DNA from: Inia geoffrensis | Taxonomy: Eukaryota; Chordata; Mammalia; Artiodactyla; Iniidae | Length of the DNA: 64,000 nucleotides | Reading direction: 5' to 3' | Assembly: GCA_036417435.1 (NCBI GenBank) | Contig: JAZAQT010000526.1 | Location: 310,001-374,000 of the forward strand | Part shown: positions 44,601 through 59,514 of the stretch, one piece after another | Numbering within the stretch: position 1 is the stretch's first letter | Layout: every line of letters begins with the position of its first letter | The notes under the pieces: model-generated | What the model was told of the DNA's origin: nothing | Databases searched by the model: none | The model's input: only the letters and a program-made list of their open reading frames with translations | Position numbers and translations under genes: made by a program

Positions 44601-47600
44601 GTTCATATTAGGACAGATACCATTCCATAAGCCAAATATATATTAGACAAGACCTACTCCTTGCTCAACGAAATGGACTCAACACCCCGTATTCAAAACC
44701 TAGGAATATGCCTGACTATGAAGAAAATTAAAACCCATACATTTATAGGTCTCCATAAGAAAATCATTTGTGTACAGCACCATACACACAGCAGTGTCAA
44801 TAAGCTAAATCCCCTTATAAAAATAAATTTGAAAAACAAAACACAAGGACTGTGAAATAGAGAGAAATTCTTAAATAAGTCCTTCAGGGCTTGTGAGGAA
44901 TCTTGGATTTACCACCTCTACATCCACAGCTGGGGGAGAGATAAGGCTGGACACTTGGGGCTGATACTATTGGTGAGGGAATGCAGACCCTTTGAGGTAA
45001 TGGTGCATGGTTCCCATTCCACGGGTCCCAAATCTCCACGTTTAAGGGATTTATCCTTCAGCTAAAATATGCATGGAAAGCCCAGAATATGGTCCACGAA
45101 GTGATCAGGCATAATTTCTAAAACTCATCGCCATTTTCGCCCCCTGATACTCGAGTTCGCCGTTCCAGATGCGATATTAACATTCTCCCCACTTGGAGAG
45201 TCAGTGCCTTTGACCTCTTGTTTGGCACAGTTTGCAATTTCTGTGGAAGATGAACAGGAATAAGGAGAACCAATGAGCGGCTAACTCGATGTGTTTGGAC
45301 GGGCACATTGAACTCTGATTTCCCTACAGGAAGAAGAATTCACCAAAGGCTCAGCGGGCCATGCCGGAACGAGATTAGGGCCTGAAGCAATTCCTCGGGT
45401 TTTCGGTCAGCTCACAAGAAAGCGAGTTGAGAAAAGGAGATCTTTGGCACTGTAACTCACAATCCTGCAGAGTTCCAAATGACCCCTATCATCCAAAAAT
45501 TTATTGAAGGAAGGCTGTGAAGAGGACTTGAACGCGACGCAGAATTGCAGAAAACAGACATCAGGGGGTAGATAAGAATTGCTCTGAAAGCGTAGGAAAA
45601 GAGGCAGCAGTTCGACAGTGATGCACTTGGCCAAAAAGGGCGTATGCGTTTTTTCCTGAATATATTCAGGAAAAAACGCATACGCCCTTTTTGGCCAACC
45701 AAGCAAGCCTGCAATGGAAATCCGCACTACAAGGAAGTCTCACTTCCCACCGATCCAAAGGGCCGTCCGAAAAAAGTGTAAAATCCAGAGAGGCAGGACA
45801 GGCCGTGGAGAACCGGCAGCCTTGTTATGCTGATGGGCGGGATGTAAATTGCCAACAGCCACTCTGGAGAAGTGGATGGTGTTTCCTGGAACAAAGAAAA
45901 AACCAAGCTAGAGAGCCTAGGGCACTTCCACTTATGGTGCTATAGATTCGGAAAATTTAAATGAAAAAGACACAGCCACACCAAAGTTTGGGGCTGCTCT
46001 GTGTACGGGATCCTTGACTATGGTACAACTTTAATAGCCCAGAAAGAGAAAAATGGATATAGAAGTTGTGGTACATCCCTACAATGGAATATCACTCAAC
46101 AATGAAATCCATGGCAACACACCAGTAGCAGCATAATGACAGGATTTAGTTATGATGATTCTAAGTGAAATAAGTCACACAGAAAAAGAAACATCATAAG
46201 ATATCACTAATACCGGGAATGTAAACACGGCTACGTGTGAACTGCATTACAAAACACAACAGAGTCTCACATTTACAAAAGAAACTTATGCTTGCTTAAG
46301 GGGAAAGGAGAGTGGGGAGGCTGCATAAAACCAGAGGTTCACATTAGGACAGATACCATTCCATAAGCCAAATATATATTAGACAAGACCTACTCCTTGC
46401 TCAACGAAATGGACTCAACACCCCGTATTCAAAACCTTGGAATATGCCTGACTATGAAGAAAATTAAAACCCATACATTTATAGGTCTCCATAAGAAAAT
46501 CATTTGTGTACAGCACCATACACACAGCAGTGTCAATAAGCTAAATCCCCTTATAAAAATAAATTTGAAAAACAAAACACAAGGACTGTGAAATAGAGAG
46601 AAATTCTTAAATAAGTCCTTCAGGCCTTGTGAGGAATCTTGGATTTACCACCTCTACATCCACAGCTGGGGGAGAGATAAGGCTGGACACTTGGGGCTGA
46701 TAGTATTGGTGAGGGAATGCAGACCCTTTGAGGTAATGGTGCATGGTTCCCATTCCACGGGTCCCAAATCTCCACGTTTAAGGGATTTATCCTTCAGCTA
46801 AAATATGCATGGAAAACCCAGAATATGGTCCACGAAGTGATCAGGCATAATTTCTAAAACTCATCGCCATTTTCGCCCCCTGATACTCGAGTTCGCCGTT
46901 CCAGATGCGATATTAACATTCTCCCCACTTGGAGAGTCAGTGCCTTTGACCTCTTGTTTGGCACAGTTTGCAATTTCTGTGGAAGATGAACAGGAATAAG
47001 GAGAACCAATGAGCGGCTAACTCGATGTGTTTGGACGGGCACATTGAACTCTGATTTCCCTACAGGAAGAAGAATTCACCAAAGGCTCAGCGGGCCATGC
47101 CGGAACGAGATTAGGGCCTGAAGCAATTCTTCGGGTTTTCGGTCAGCTCACAAGAAAGCGAGTTGAGAAAAGGAGATCTTTGGCACTGTAACTCACAATC
47201 CTGCAGAGTTCCAAATGACCCCTATCATCCAAAAATTTATTGAAGGAAGGCTGTGAAGAGGACTTGAACGCGACGCAGAATTGCAGAAAACAGATATCAG
47301 GGGGTAGATAAGAATCGCTCTGAAAGCGTAGGAAAAGAGGCAGCAGTTCGACAGTGATGCACTTGGCCAAAAAGGGCGTATGCGTTTTTTCCTGAATATA
47401 TTCAGGAAAAAACGCATACGCCCTTTTTGGCCAACCAAGCAAGCCTGCAATGGAAATCCGCACTACAAGGAAGTCTCACTTCCCACCGATCCAAAGGGCC
47501 GTCCGAAAAAAGTGTAAAATCCAGAGAGGCAGGACAGGCCGTGGAGAACCGGCAGCCTTGTTATGCTGATGGGCGGGATGTAAATTGCCAACAGCCACTC

Positions 47601-49098
47601 TGGAGAAGTGGATGGTGTTTCCTGGAACAAAGAAAAAACCAAGCTAGAGAGCCTAGGGCACTTCCACTTATGGTGCTATAGATTCGGAAAATTTAAATGA
47701 AAAAGACACAGCCACACCAAAGTTTGGGGCTGCTCTGTGTACGGGATCCTTGACTATGGTACAACTTTAATAGCCCAGAAAGAGAAAAATGGATATAGAA
47801 GTTGTGGTACATCCCTACAATGGAATATCACTCAACAATGAAATCCATGGCAACACACCAGTAGCAGCATAATGACAGGATTTAGTTATGATGATTCTAA
47901 GTGAAATAAGTCACACAGAAAAAGAAACATCATAAGATATCACTAATACCGGGAATGTAAACACGGCTACGTGTGAACTGCATTACAAAACACAACAGAG
48001 TCTCACATTTACAAAAGAAACTTATGCTTGCTTAAGGGGAAAGGAGAGTGGGGAGGCTGCATAAAACCAGAGGTTCATATTAGGACAGATACCATTCCAT
48101 AAGCCAAATATATATTAGACAAGACCTACTCCTTGCTCAACGAAATGGACTCAACACCCCGTATTCAAAACCTAGGAATATGCCTGACTATGAAGAAAAT
48201 TAAAACCCATACATTTATAGGTCTCCATAAGAAAATCATTTGTGTACAGCACCATACACACAGCAGTGTCAATAAGCTAAATCCCCTTATAAAAATAAAT
48301 TTGAAAAACAAAACACAAGGACTGTGAAATAGAGAGAAATTCTTAAATAAGTCCTTCAGGGCTTGTGAGGAATCTTGGATTTACCACCTCTACATCCACA
48401 GCTGGGGGAGAGATAAGGCTGGACACTTGGGGCTGATACTATTGGTGAGGGAATGCAGACCCTTTGAGGTAATGGTGCATGGTTCCCATTCCACGGGTCC
48501 CAAATCTCCACGTTTAAGGGATTTATCCTTCAGCTAAAATATGCATGGAAAACCCAGAATATGGTCCACGAAGTGATCAGGCATAATTTCTAAAACTCAT
48601 CGCCATTTTCGCCCCCTGATACTCGAGTTCGCCGTTCCAGATGCGATATTAACATTCTCCCCACTTGGAGAGTCAGTGCCTTTGACCTCTTGTTTGGCAC
48701 AGTTTGCAATTTCTGTGGAAGATGAACAGGAATAAGGAGAACCAATGAGCGGCTAACTCGATGTGTTTGGACGGGCACATTGAACTCTGATTTCCCTACA
48801 GGAAGAAGAATTCACCAAAGGCGCAGCGGGCCATGCCGGAACGAGATTAGGGCCTGAAGCAATTCCTCGGGTTTTCGGTCAGCTCACAAGAAAGCGAGTT
48901 GAGAAAAGGAGATCTTTGGCACTGTAACTCACAATCCTGCAGAGTTCCAAATGACCCCTATCATCCAAAAATTTATTGAAGGAAGGCTGTGAAGAGGACT
49001 TGAACGCGACGCAGAATTGCAGAAAACAGACATCAGGGGGTAGATAAGAATTGCTCTGAAAGCGTAGGAAAAGAGGCAGCAGTTCGACAGTGATGCAC

Positions 49099-50834
49099 TT
49101 GGCCAAAAAGGGCGTATGCGTTTTTTCCTGAATATATTCAGGAAAAAACGCATACGCCCTTTTTGGCCAACCAAGCAAGCCTGCAATGGAAATCCGCACT
49201 ACAAGGAAGTCTCACTTCCCACCGATCCAAAGGGCCGTCCGAAAAAAGTGTAAAATCCAGAGAGGCAGGACAGGCCGTGGAGAACCGGCAGCCTTGTTAT
49301 GCTGATGGGCGGGATGTAAATTGCCAACAGCCACTCTGGAGAAGTGGATGGTGTTTCCTGGAACAAAGAAAAAACCAAGCTAGAGAGCCTAGGGCACTTC
49401 CACTTATGGTGCTATAGATTCGGAAAATTTAAATGAAAAAGACACAGCCACACCAAAGTTTGGGGCTGCTCTGTGTACGGGATCCTTGACTATGGTACAA
49501 CTTTAATAGCCCAGAAAGAGAAAAATGGATATAGAAGTTGTGGTACATCCCTACAATGGAATATCACTCAACAATGAAATCCATGGCAACACACCAGTAG
49601 CAGCATAATGACAGGATTTAGTTATGATGATTCTAAGTGAAATAAGTCACACAGAAAAAGAAACATCATAAGATATCACTAATACCGGGAATGTAAACAC
49701 GGCTACGTGTGAACTGCATTACAAAACACAACAGAGTCTCACATTTACAAAAGAAACTTATGCTTGCTTAAGGGGAAAGGAGAGTGGGGAGGCTGCATAA
49801 AACCAGAGGTTCATATTAGGACAGATACCATTCCATAAGCCAAATATATATTAGACAAGACCTACTCCTTGCTCAACGAAATGGACTCAACACCCCGTAT
49901 TCAAAACCTAGGAATATGCCTGACTATGAAGAAAATTAAAACCCATACATTTATAGGTCTCCATAAGAAAATCATTTGTGTACAGCACCATACACACAGC
50001 AGTGTCAATAAGCTAAATCCCCTTATAAAAATAAATTTGAAAAACAAAACACAAGGACTGTGAAATAGAGAGAAATTCTTAAATAAGTCCTTCAGGCCTT
50101 GTGAGGAATCTTGGATTTACCACCTCTACATCCACAGCTGGGGGAGAGATAAGGCTGGACACTTGGGGCTGATAGTATTGGTGAGGGAATGCAGACCCTT
50201 TGAGGTAATGGTGCATGGTTCCCATTCCACGGGTCCCAAATCTCCACGTTTAAGGGATTTATCCTTCAGCTAAAATATGCATGGAAAACCCAGAATATGG
50301 TCCACGAAGTGATCAGGCATAATTTCTAAAACTCATCGCCATTTTCGCCCCCTGATACTCGAGTTCGCCGTTCCAGATGCGATATTAACATTCTCCCCAC
50401 TTGGAGAGTCAGTGCCTTTGACCTCTTGTTTGGCACAGTTTGCAATTTCTGTGGAAGATGAACAGGAATAAGGAGAACCAATGAGCGGCTAACTCGATGT
50501 GTTTGGACGGGCACATTGAACTCTGATTTCCCTACAGGAAGAAGAATTCACCAAAGGCTCAGCGGGCCATGCCGGAACGAGATTAGGGCCTGAAGCAATT
50601 CTTCGGGTTTTCGGTCAGCTCACAAGAAAGCGAGTTGAGAAAAGGAGATCTTTGGCACTGTAACTCACAATCCTGCAGAGTTCCAAATGACCCCTATCAT
50701 CCAAAAATTTATTGAAGGAAGGCTGTGAAGAGGACTTGAACGCGACGCAGAATTGCAGAAAACAGATATCAGGGGGTAGATAAGAATCGCTCTGAAAGCG
50801 TAGGAAAAGAGGCAGCAGTTCGACAGTGATGCAC
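49099..50834 (+). repeat. Chimeric A/B monomer
   Basis: Seen: the first half is A-type (TCATATTAGG near 49811, CCTAGGAAT near 49907) but the second half is B-type (CAGGCCTTG near 50092, GATAGTATT near 50171, AATCGCTC near 50785). The switch lies between about 49915 and 50090. Inference: conversion tract or crossover between neighbouring classes. Confidence 0.75.
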
Positions 50835-53800
50835 TTGGCCAAAAAGGGCGTATGCGTTTTTTCCTGAATATATTCAGGAAAAAACGCATACGCCCTTTTT
50901 GGCCAACCAAGCAAGCCTGCAATGGAAATCCGCACTACAAGGAAGTCTCACTTCCCACCGATCCAAAGGGCCGTCCGAAAAAAGTGTAAAATCCAGAGAG
51001 GCAGGACAGGCCGTGGAGAACCGGCAGCCTTGTTATGCTGATGGGCGGGATGTAAATTGCCAACAGCCACTCTGGAGAAGTGGATGGTGTTTCCTGGAAC
51101 AAAGAAAAAACCAAGCTAGAGAGCCTAGGGCACTTCCACTTATGGTGCTATAGATTCGGAAAATTTAAATGAAAAAGACACAGCCACACCAAAGTTTGGG
51201 GCTGCTCTGTGTACGGGATCCTTGACTATGGTACAACTTTAATAGCCCAGAAAGAGAAAAATGGATATAGAAGTTGTGGTACATCCCTACAATGGAATAT
51301 CACTCAACAATGAAATCCATGGCAACACACCAGTAGCAGCATAATGACAGGATTTAGTTATGATGATTCTAAGTGAAATAAGTCACACAGAAAAAGAAAC
51401 ATCATAAGATATCACTAATACCGGGAATGTAAACACGGCTACGTGTGAACTGCATTACAAAACACAACAGAGTCTCACATTTACAAAAGAAACTTATGCT
51501 TGCTTAAGGGGAAAGGAGAGTGGGGAGGCTGCATAAAACCAGAGGTTCATATTAGGACAGATACCATTCCATAAGCCAAATATATATTAGACAAGACCTA
51601 CTCCTTGCTCAACGAAATGGACTCAACACCCCGTATTCAAAACCTAGGAATATGCCTGACTATGAAGAAAATTAAAACCCATACATTTATAGGTCTCCAT
51701 AAGAAAATCATTTGTGTACAGCACCATACACACAGCAGTGTCAATAAGCTAAATCCCCTTATAAAAATAAATTTGAAAAACAAAACACAAGGACTGTGAA
51801 ATAGAGAGAAATTCTTAAATAAGTCCTTCAGGGCTTGTGAGGAATCTTGGATTTACCACCTCTACATCCACAGCTGGGGGAGAGATAAGGCTGGACACTT
51901 GGGGCTGATACTATTGGTGAGGGAATGCAGACCCTTTGAGGTAATGGTGCATGGTTCCCATTCCACGGGTCCCAAATCTCCACGTTTAAGGGATTTATCC
52001 TTCAGCTAAAATATGCATGGAAAACCCAGAATATGGTCCACGAAGTGATCAGGCATAATTTCTAAAACTCATCGCCATTTTCGCCCCCTGATACTCGAGT
52101 TCGCCGTTCCAGATGCGATATTAACATTCTCCCCACTTGGAGAGTCAGTGCCTTTGACCTCTTGTTTGGCACAGTTTGCAATTTCTGTGGAAGATGAACA
52201 GGAATAAGGAGAACCAATGAGCGGCTAACTCGATGTGTTTGGACGGGCACATTGAACTCTGATTTCCCTACAGGAAGAAGAATTCACCAAAGGCTCAGCG
52301 GGCCATGCCGGAACGAGATTAGGGCCTGAAGCAATTCCTCGGGTTTTCGGTCAGCTCACAAGAAAGCGAGTTGAGAAAAGGAGATCTTTGGCACTGTAAC
52401 TCACAATCCTGCAGAGTTCCAAATGACCCCTATCATCCAAAAATTTATTGAAGGAAGGCTGTGAAGAGGACTTGAACGCGACGCAGAATTGCAGAAAACA
52501 GACATCAGGGGGTAGATAAGAATTGCTCTGAAAGCGTAGGAAAAGAGGCAGCAGTTCGACAGTGATGCACTTGGCCAAAAAGGGCGTATGCGTTTTTTCC
52601 TGAATATATTCAGGAAAAAACGCATACGCCCTTTTTGGCCAACCAAGCAAGCCTGCAATGGAAATCCGCACTACAAGGAAGTCTCACTTCCCACCGATCC
52701 AAAGGGCCGTCCGAAAAAAGTGTAAAATCCAGAGAGGCAGGACAGGCCGTGGAGAACCGGCAGCCTTGTTATGCTGATGGGCGGGATGTAAATTGCCAAC
52801 AGCCACTCTGGAGAAGTGGATGGTGTTTCCTGGAACAAAGAAAAAACCAAGCTAGAGAGCCTAGGGCACTTCCACTTATGGTGCTATAGATTCGGAAAAT
52901 TTAAATGAAAAAGACACAGCCACACCAAAGTTTGGGGCTGCTCTGTGTACGGGATCCTTGACTATGGTACAACTTTAATAGCCCAGAAAGAGAAAAATGG
53001 ATATAGAAGTTGTGGTACATCCCTACAATGGAATATCACTCAACAATGAAATCCATGGCAACACACCAGTAGCAGCATAATGACAGGATTTAGTTATGAT
53101 GATTCTAAGTGAAATAAGTCACACAGAAAAAGAAACATCATAAGATATCACTAATACCGGGAATGTAAACACGGCTACGTGTGAACTGCATTACAAAACA
53201 CAACAGAGTCTCACATTTACAAAAGAAACTTATGCTTGCTTAAGGGGAAAGGAGAGTGGGGAGGCTGCATAAAACCAGAGGTTCACATTAGGACAGATAC
53301 CATTCCATAAGCCAAATATATATTAGACAAGACCTACTCCTTGCTCAACGAAATGGACTCAACACCCCGTATTCAAAACCTTGGAATATGCCTGACTATG
53401 AAGAAAATTAAAACCCATACATTTATAGGTCTCCATAAGAAAATCATTTGTGTACAGCACCATACACACAGCAGTGTCAATAAGCTAAATCCCCTTATAA
53501 AAATAAATTTGAAAAACAAAACACAAGGACTGTGAAATAGAGAGAAATTCTTAAATAAGTCCTTCAGGCCTTGTGAGGAATCTTGGATTTACCACCTCTA
53601 CATCCACAGCTGGGGGAGAGATAAGGCTGGACACTTGGGGCTGATAGTATTGGTGAGGGAATGCAGACCCTTTGAGGTAATGGTGCATGGTTCCCATTCC
53701 ACGGGTCCCAAATCTCCACGTTTAAGGGATTTATCCTTCAGCTAAAATATGCATGGAAAACCCAGAATATGGTCCACGAAGTGATCAGGCATAATTTCTA

Positions 53801-54306
53801 AAACTCATCGCCATTTTCGCCCCCTGATACTCGAGTTCGCCGTTCCAGATGCGATATTAACATTCTCCCCACTTGGAGAGTCAGTGCCTTTGACCTCTTG
53901 TTTGGCACAGTTTGCAATTTCTGTGGAAGATGAACAGGAATAAGGAGAACCAATGAGCGGCTAACTCGATGTGTTTGGACGGGCACATTGAACTCTGATT
54001 TCCCTACAGGAAGAAGAATTCACCAAAGGCTCAGCGGGCCATGCCGGAACGAGATTAGGGCCTGAAGCAATTCTTCGGGTTTTCGGTCAGCTCACAAGAA
54101 AGCGAGTTGAGAAAAGGAGATCTTTGGCACTGTAACTCACAATCCTGCAGAGTTCCAAATGACCCCTATCATCCAAAAATTTATTGAAGGAAGGCTGTGA
54201 AGAGGACTTGAACGCGACGCAGAATTGCAGAAAACAGATATCAGGGGGTAGATAAGAATCGCTCTGAAAGCGTAGGAAAAGAGGCAGCAGTTCGACAGTG
54301 ATGCAC

Positions 54307-57300
54307 TTGGCCAAAAAGGGCGTATGCGTTTTTTCCTGAATATATTCAGGAAAAAACGCATACGCCCTTTTTGGCCAACCAAGCAAGCCTGCAATGGAAA
54401 TCCGCACTACAAGGAAGTCTCACTTCCCACCGATCCAAAGGGCCGTCCGAAAAAAGTGTAAAATCCAGAGAGGCAGGACAGGCCGTGGAGAACCGGCAGC
54501 CTTGTTATGCTGATGGGCGGGATGTAAATTGCCAACAGCCACTCTGGAGAAGTGGATGGTGTTTCCTGGAACAAAGAAAAAACCAAGCTAGAGAGCCTAG
54601 GGCACTTCCACTTATGGTGCTATAGATTCGGAAAATTTAAATGAAAAAGACACAGCCACACCAAAGTTTGGGGCTGCTCTGTGTACGGGATCCTTGACTA
54701 TGGTACAACTTTAATAGCCCAGAAAGAGAAAAATGGATATAGAAGTTGTGGTACATCCCTACAATGGAATATCACTCAACAATGAAATCCATGGCAACAC
54801 ACCAGTAGCAGCATAATGACAGGATTTAGTTATGATGATTCTAAGTGAAATAAGTCACACAGAAAAAGAAACATCATAAGATATCACTAATACCGGGAAT
54901 GTAAACACGGCTACGTGTGAACTGCATTACAAAACACAACAGAGTCTCACATTTACAAAAGAAACTTATGCTTGCTTAAGGGGAAAGGAGAGTGGGGAGG
55001 CTGCATAAAACCAGAGGTTCATATTAGGACAGATACCATTCCATAAGCCAAATATATATTAGACAAGACCTACTCCTTGCTCAACGAAATGGACTCAACA
55101 CCCCGTATTCAAAACCTAGGAATATGCCTGACTATGAAGAAAATTAAAACCCATACATTTATAGGTCTCCATAAGAAAATCATTTGTGTACAGCACCATA
55201 CACACAGCAGTGTCAATAAGCTAAATCCCCTTATAAAAATAAATTTGAAAAACAAAACACAAGGACTGTGAAATAGAGAGAAATTCTTAAATAAGTCCTT
55301 CAGGGCTTGTGAGGAATCTTGGATTTACCACCTCTACATCCACAGCTGGGGGAGAGATAAGGCTGGACACTTGGGGCTGATACTATTGGTGAGGGAATGC
55401 AGACCCTTTGAGGTAATGGTGCATGGTTCCCATTCCACGGGTCCCAAATCTCCACGTTTAAGGGATTTATCCTTCAGCTAAAATATGCATGGAAAACCCA
55501 GAATATGGTCCACGAAGTGATCAGGCATAATTTCTAAAACTCATCGCCATTTTCGCCCCCTGATACTCGAGTTCGCCGTTCCAGATGCGATATTAACATT
55601 CTCCCCACTTGGAGAGTCAGTGCCTTTGACCTCTTGTTTGGCACAGTTTGCAATTTCTGTGGAAGATGAACAGGAATAAGGAGAACCAATGAGCGGCTAA
55701 CTCGATGTGTTTGGACGGGCACATTGAACTCTGATTTCCCTACAGGAAGAAGAATTCACCAAAGGCTCAGCGGGCCATGCCGGAACGAGATTAGGGCCTG
55801 AAGCAATTCCTCGGGTTTTCGGTCAGCTCACAAGAAAGCGAGTTGAGAAAAGGAGATCTTTGGCACTGTAACTCACAATCCTGCAGAGTTCCAAATGACC
55901 CCTATCATCCAAAAATTTATTGAAGGAAGGCTGTGAAGAGGACTTGAACGCGACGCAGAATTGCAGAAAACAGACATCAGGGGGTAGATAAGAATCGCTC
56001 TGAAAGCGTAGGAAAAGAGGCAGCAGTTCGACAGTGATGCACTTGGCCAAAAAGGGCGTATGCGTTTTTTCCTGAATATATTCAGGAAAAAACGCATACG
56101 CCCTTTTTGGCCAACCAAGCAAGCCTGCAATGGAAATCCGCACTACAAGGAAGTCTCACTTCCCACCGATCCAAAGGGCCGTCCGAAAAAAGTGTAAAAT
56201 CCAGAGAGGCAGGACAGGCCGTGGAGAACCGGCAGCCTTGTTATGCTGATGGGCGGGATGTAAATTGCCAACAGCCACTCTGGAGAAGTGGATGGTGTTT
56301 CCTGGAACAAAGAAAAAACCAAGCTAGAGAGCCTAGGGCACTTCCACTTATGGTGCTATAGATTCGGAAAATTTAAATGAAAAAGACACAGCCACACCAA
56401 AGTTTGGGGCTGCTCTGTGTACGGGATCCTTGACTATGGTACAACTTTAATAGCCCAGAAAGAGAAAAATGGATATAGAAGTTGTGGTACATCCCTACAA
56501 TGGAATATCACTCAACAATGAAATCCATGGCAACACACCAGTAGCAGCATAATGACAGGATTTAGTTATGATGATTCTAAGTGAAATAAGTCACACAGAA
56601 AAAGAAACATCATAAGATATCACTAATACCGGGAATGTAAACACGGCTACGTGTGAACTGCATTACAAAACACAACAGAGTCTCACATTTACAAAAGAAA
56701 CTTATGCTTGCTTAAGGGGAAAGGAGAGTGGGGAGGCTGCATAAAACCAGAGGTTCATATTAGGACAGATACCATTCCATAAGCCAAATATATATTAGAC
56801 AAGACCTACTCCTTGCTCAACGAAATGGACTCAACACCCCGTATTCAAAACCTAGGAATATGCCTGACTATGAAGAAAATTAAAACCCATACATTTATAG
56901 GTCTCCATAAGAAAATCATTTGTGTACAGCACCATACACACAGCAGTGTCAATAAGCTAAATCCCCTTATAAAAATAAATTTGAAAAACAAAACACAAGG
57001 ACTGTGAAATAGAGAGAAATTCTTAAATAAGTCCTTCAGGGCTTGTGAGGAATCTTGGATTTACCACCTCTACATCCACAGCTGGGGGAGAGATAAGGCT
57101 GGACACTTGGGGCTGATACTATTGGTGAGGGAATGCAGACCCTTTGAGGTAATGGTGCATGGTTCCCATTCCACGGGTCCCAAATCTCCACGTTTAAGGG
57201 ATTTATCCTTCAGCTAAAATATGCATGGAAAACCCAGAATATGGTCCACGAAGTGATCAGGCATAATTTCTAAAACTCATCGCCATTTTCGCCCCCTGAT

Positions 57301-59514
57301 ACTCGAGTTCGCCGTTCCAGATGCGATATTAACATTCTCCCCACTTGGAGAGTCAGTGCCTTTGACCTCTTGTTTGGCACAGTTTGCAATTTCTGTGGAA
57401 GATGAACAGGAATAAGGAGAACCAATGAGCGGCTAACTCGATGTGTTTGGACGGGCACATTGAACTCTGATTTCCCTACAGGAAGAAGAATTCACCAAAG
57501 GCTCAGCGGGCCATGCCGGAACGAGATTAGGGCCTGAAGCAATTCCTCGGGTTTTCGGTCAGCTCACAAGAAAGCGAGTTGAGAAAAGGAGATCTTTGGC
57601 ACTGTAACTCACAATCCTGCAGAGTTCCAAATGACCCCTATCATCCAAAAATTTATTGAAGGAAGGCTGTGAAGAGGACTTGAACGCGACGCAGAATTGC
57701 AGAAAACAGACATCAGGGGGTAGATAAGAATTGCTCTGAAAGCGTAGGAAAAGAGGCAGCAGTTCGACAGTGATGCACTTGGCCAAAAAGGGCGTATGCG
57801 TTTTTTCCTGAATATATTCAGGAAAAAACGCATACGCCCTTTTTGGCCAACCAAGCAAGCCTGCAATGGAAATCCGCACTACAAGGAAGTCTCACTTCCC
57901 ACCGATCCAAAGGGCCGTCCGAAAAAAGTGTAAAATCCAGAGAGGCAGGACAGGCCGTGGAGAACCGGCAGCCTTGTTATGCTGATGGGCGGGATGTAAA
58001 TTGCCAACAGCCACTCTGGAGAAGTGGATGGTGTTTCCTGGAACAAAGAAAAAACCAAGCTAGAGAGCCTAGGGCACTTCCACTTATGGTGCTATAGATT
58101 CGGAAAATTTAAATGAAAAAGACACAGCCACACCAAAGTTTGGGGCTGCTCTGTGTACGGGATCCTTGACTATGGTACAACTTTAATAGCCCAGAAAGAG
58201 AAAAATGGATATAGAAGTTGTGGTACATCCCTACAATGGAATATCACTCAACAATGAAATCCATGGCAACACACCAGTAGCAGCATAATGACAGGATTTA
58301 GTTATGATGATTCTAAGTGAAATAAGTCACACAGAAAAAGAAACATCATAAGATATCACTAATACCGGGAATGTAAACACGGCTACGTGTGAACTGCATT
58401 ACAAAACACAACAGAGTCTCACATTTACAAAAGAAACTTATGCTTGCTTAAGGGGAAAGGAGAGTGGGGAGGCTGCATAAAACCAGAGGTTCACATTAGG
58501 ACAGATACCATTCCATAAGCCAAATATATATTAGACAAGACCTACTCCTTGCTCAACGAAATGGACTCAACACCCCGTATTCAAAACCTTGGAATATGCC
58601 TGACTATGAAGAAAATTAAAACCCATACATTTATAGGTCTCCATAAGAAAATCATTTGTGTACAGCACCATACACACAGCAGTGTCAATAAGCTAAATCC
58701 CCTTATAAAAATAAATTTGAAAAACAAAACACAAGGACTGTGAAATAGAGAGAAATTCTTAAATAAGTCCTTCAGGCCTTGTGAGGAATCTTGGATTTAC
58801 CACCTCTACATCCACAGCTGGGGGAGAGATAAGGCTGGACACTTGGGGCTGATACTATTGGTGAGGGAATGCAGACCCTTTGAGGTAATGGTGCATGGTT
58901 CCCATTCCACGGGTCCCAAATCTCCACGTTTAAGGGATTTATCCTTCAGCTAAAATATGCATGGAAAACCCAGAATATGGTCCACGAAGTGATCAGGCAT
59001 AATTTCTAAAACTCATCGCCATTTTCGCCCCCTGATACTCGAGTTCGCCGTTCCAGATGCGATATTAACATTCTCCCCACTTGGAGAGTCAGTGCCTTTG
59101 ACCTCTTGTTTGGCACAGTTTGCAATTTCTGTGGAAGATGAACAGGAATAAGGAGAACCAATGAGCGGCTAACTCGATGTGTTTGGACGGGCACATTGAA
59201 CTCTGATTTCCCTACAGGAAGAAGAATTCACCAAAGGCTCAGCGGGCCATGCCGGAACGAGATTAGGGCCTGAAGCAATTCCTCGGGTTTTCGGTCAGCT
59301 CACAAGAAAGCGAGTTGAGAAAAGGAGATCTTTGGCACTGTAACTCACAATCCTGCAGAGTTCCAAATGACCCCTATCATCCAAAAATTTATTGAAGGAA
59401 GGCTGTGAAGAGGACTTGAACGCGACGCAGAATTGCAGAAAACAGACATCAGGGGGTAGATAAGAATCGCTCTGAAAGCGTAGGAAAAGAGGCAGCAGTT
59501 CGACAGTGATGCAC
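54307..59514 (+). repeat. Monomers with recombined A/B end alleles
   Basis: Seen: near the ends of units 54307-56042 and 57779-59514 the A-class ACAGACATC (55971, 59443) occurs together with the B-class AATCGCTC (55992, 59464), about 20 bp apart. Elsewhere in the block these mark different classes. Both units also have AATTCCTCGG (near 55805 and 59277), an A-class mark. The short distance between alleles suggests a conversion boundary within roughly 20 bp, shared by two units 3,472 bp apart and therefore copied once after it arose. Confidence 0.65.
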
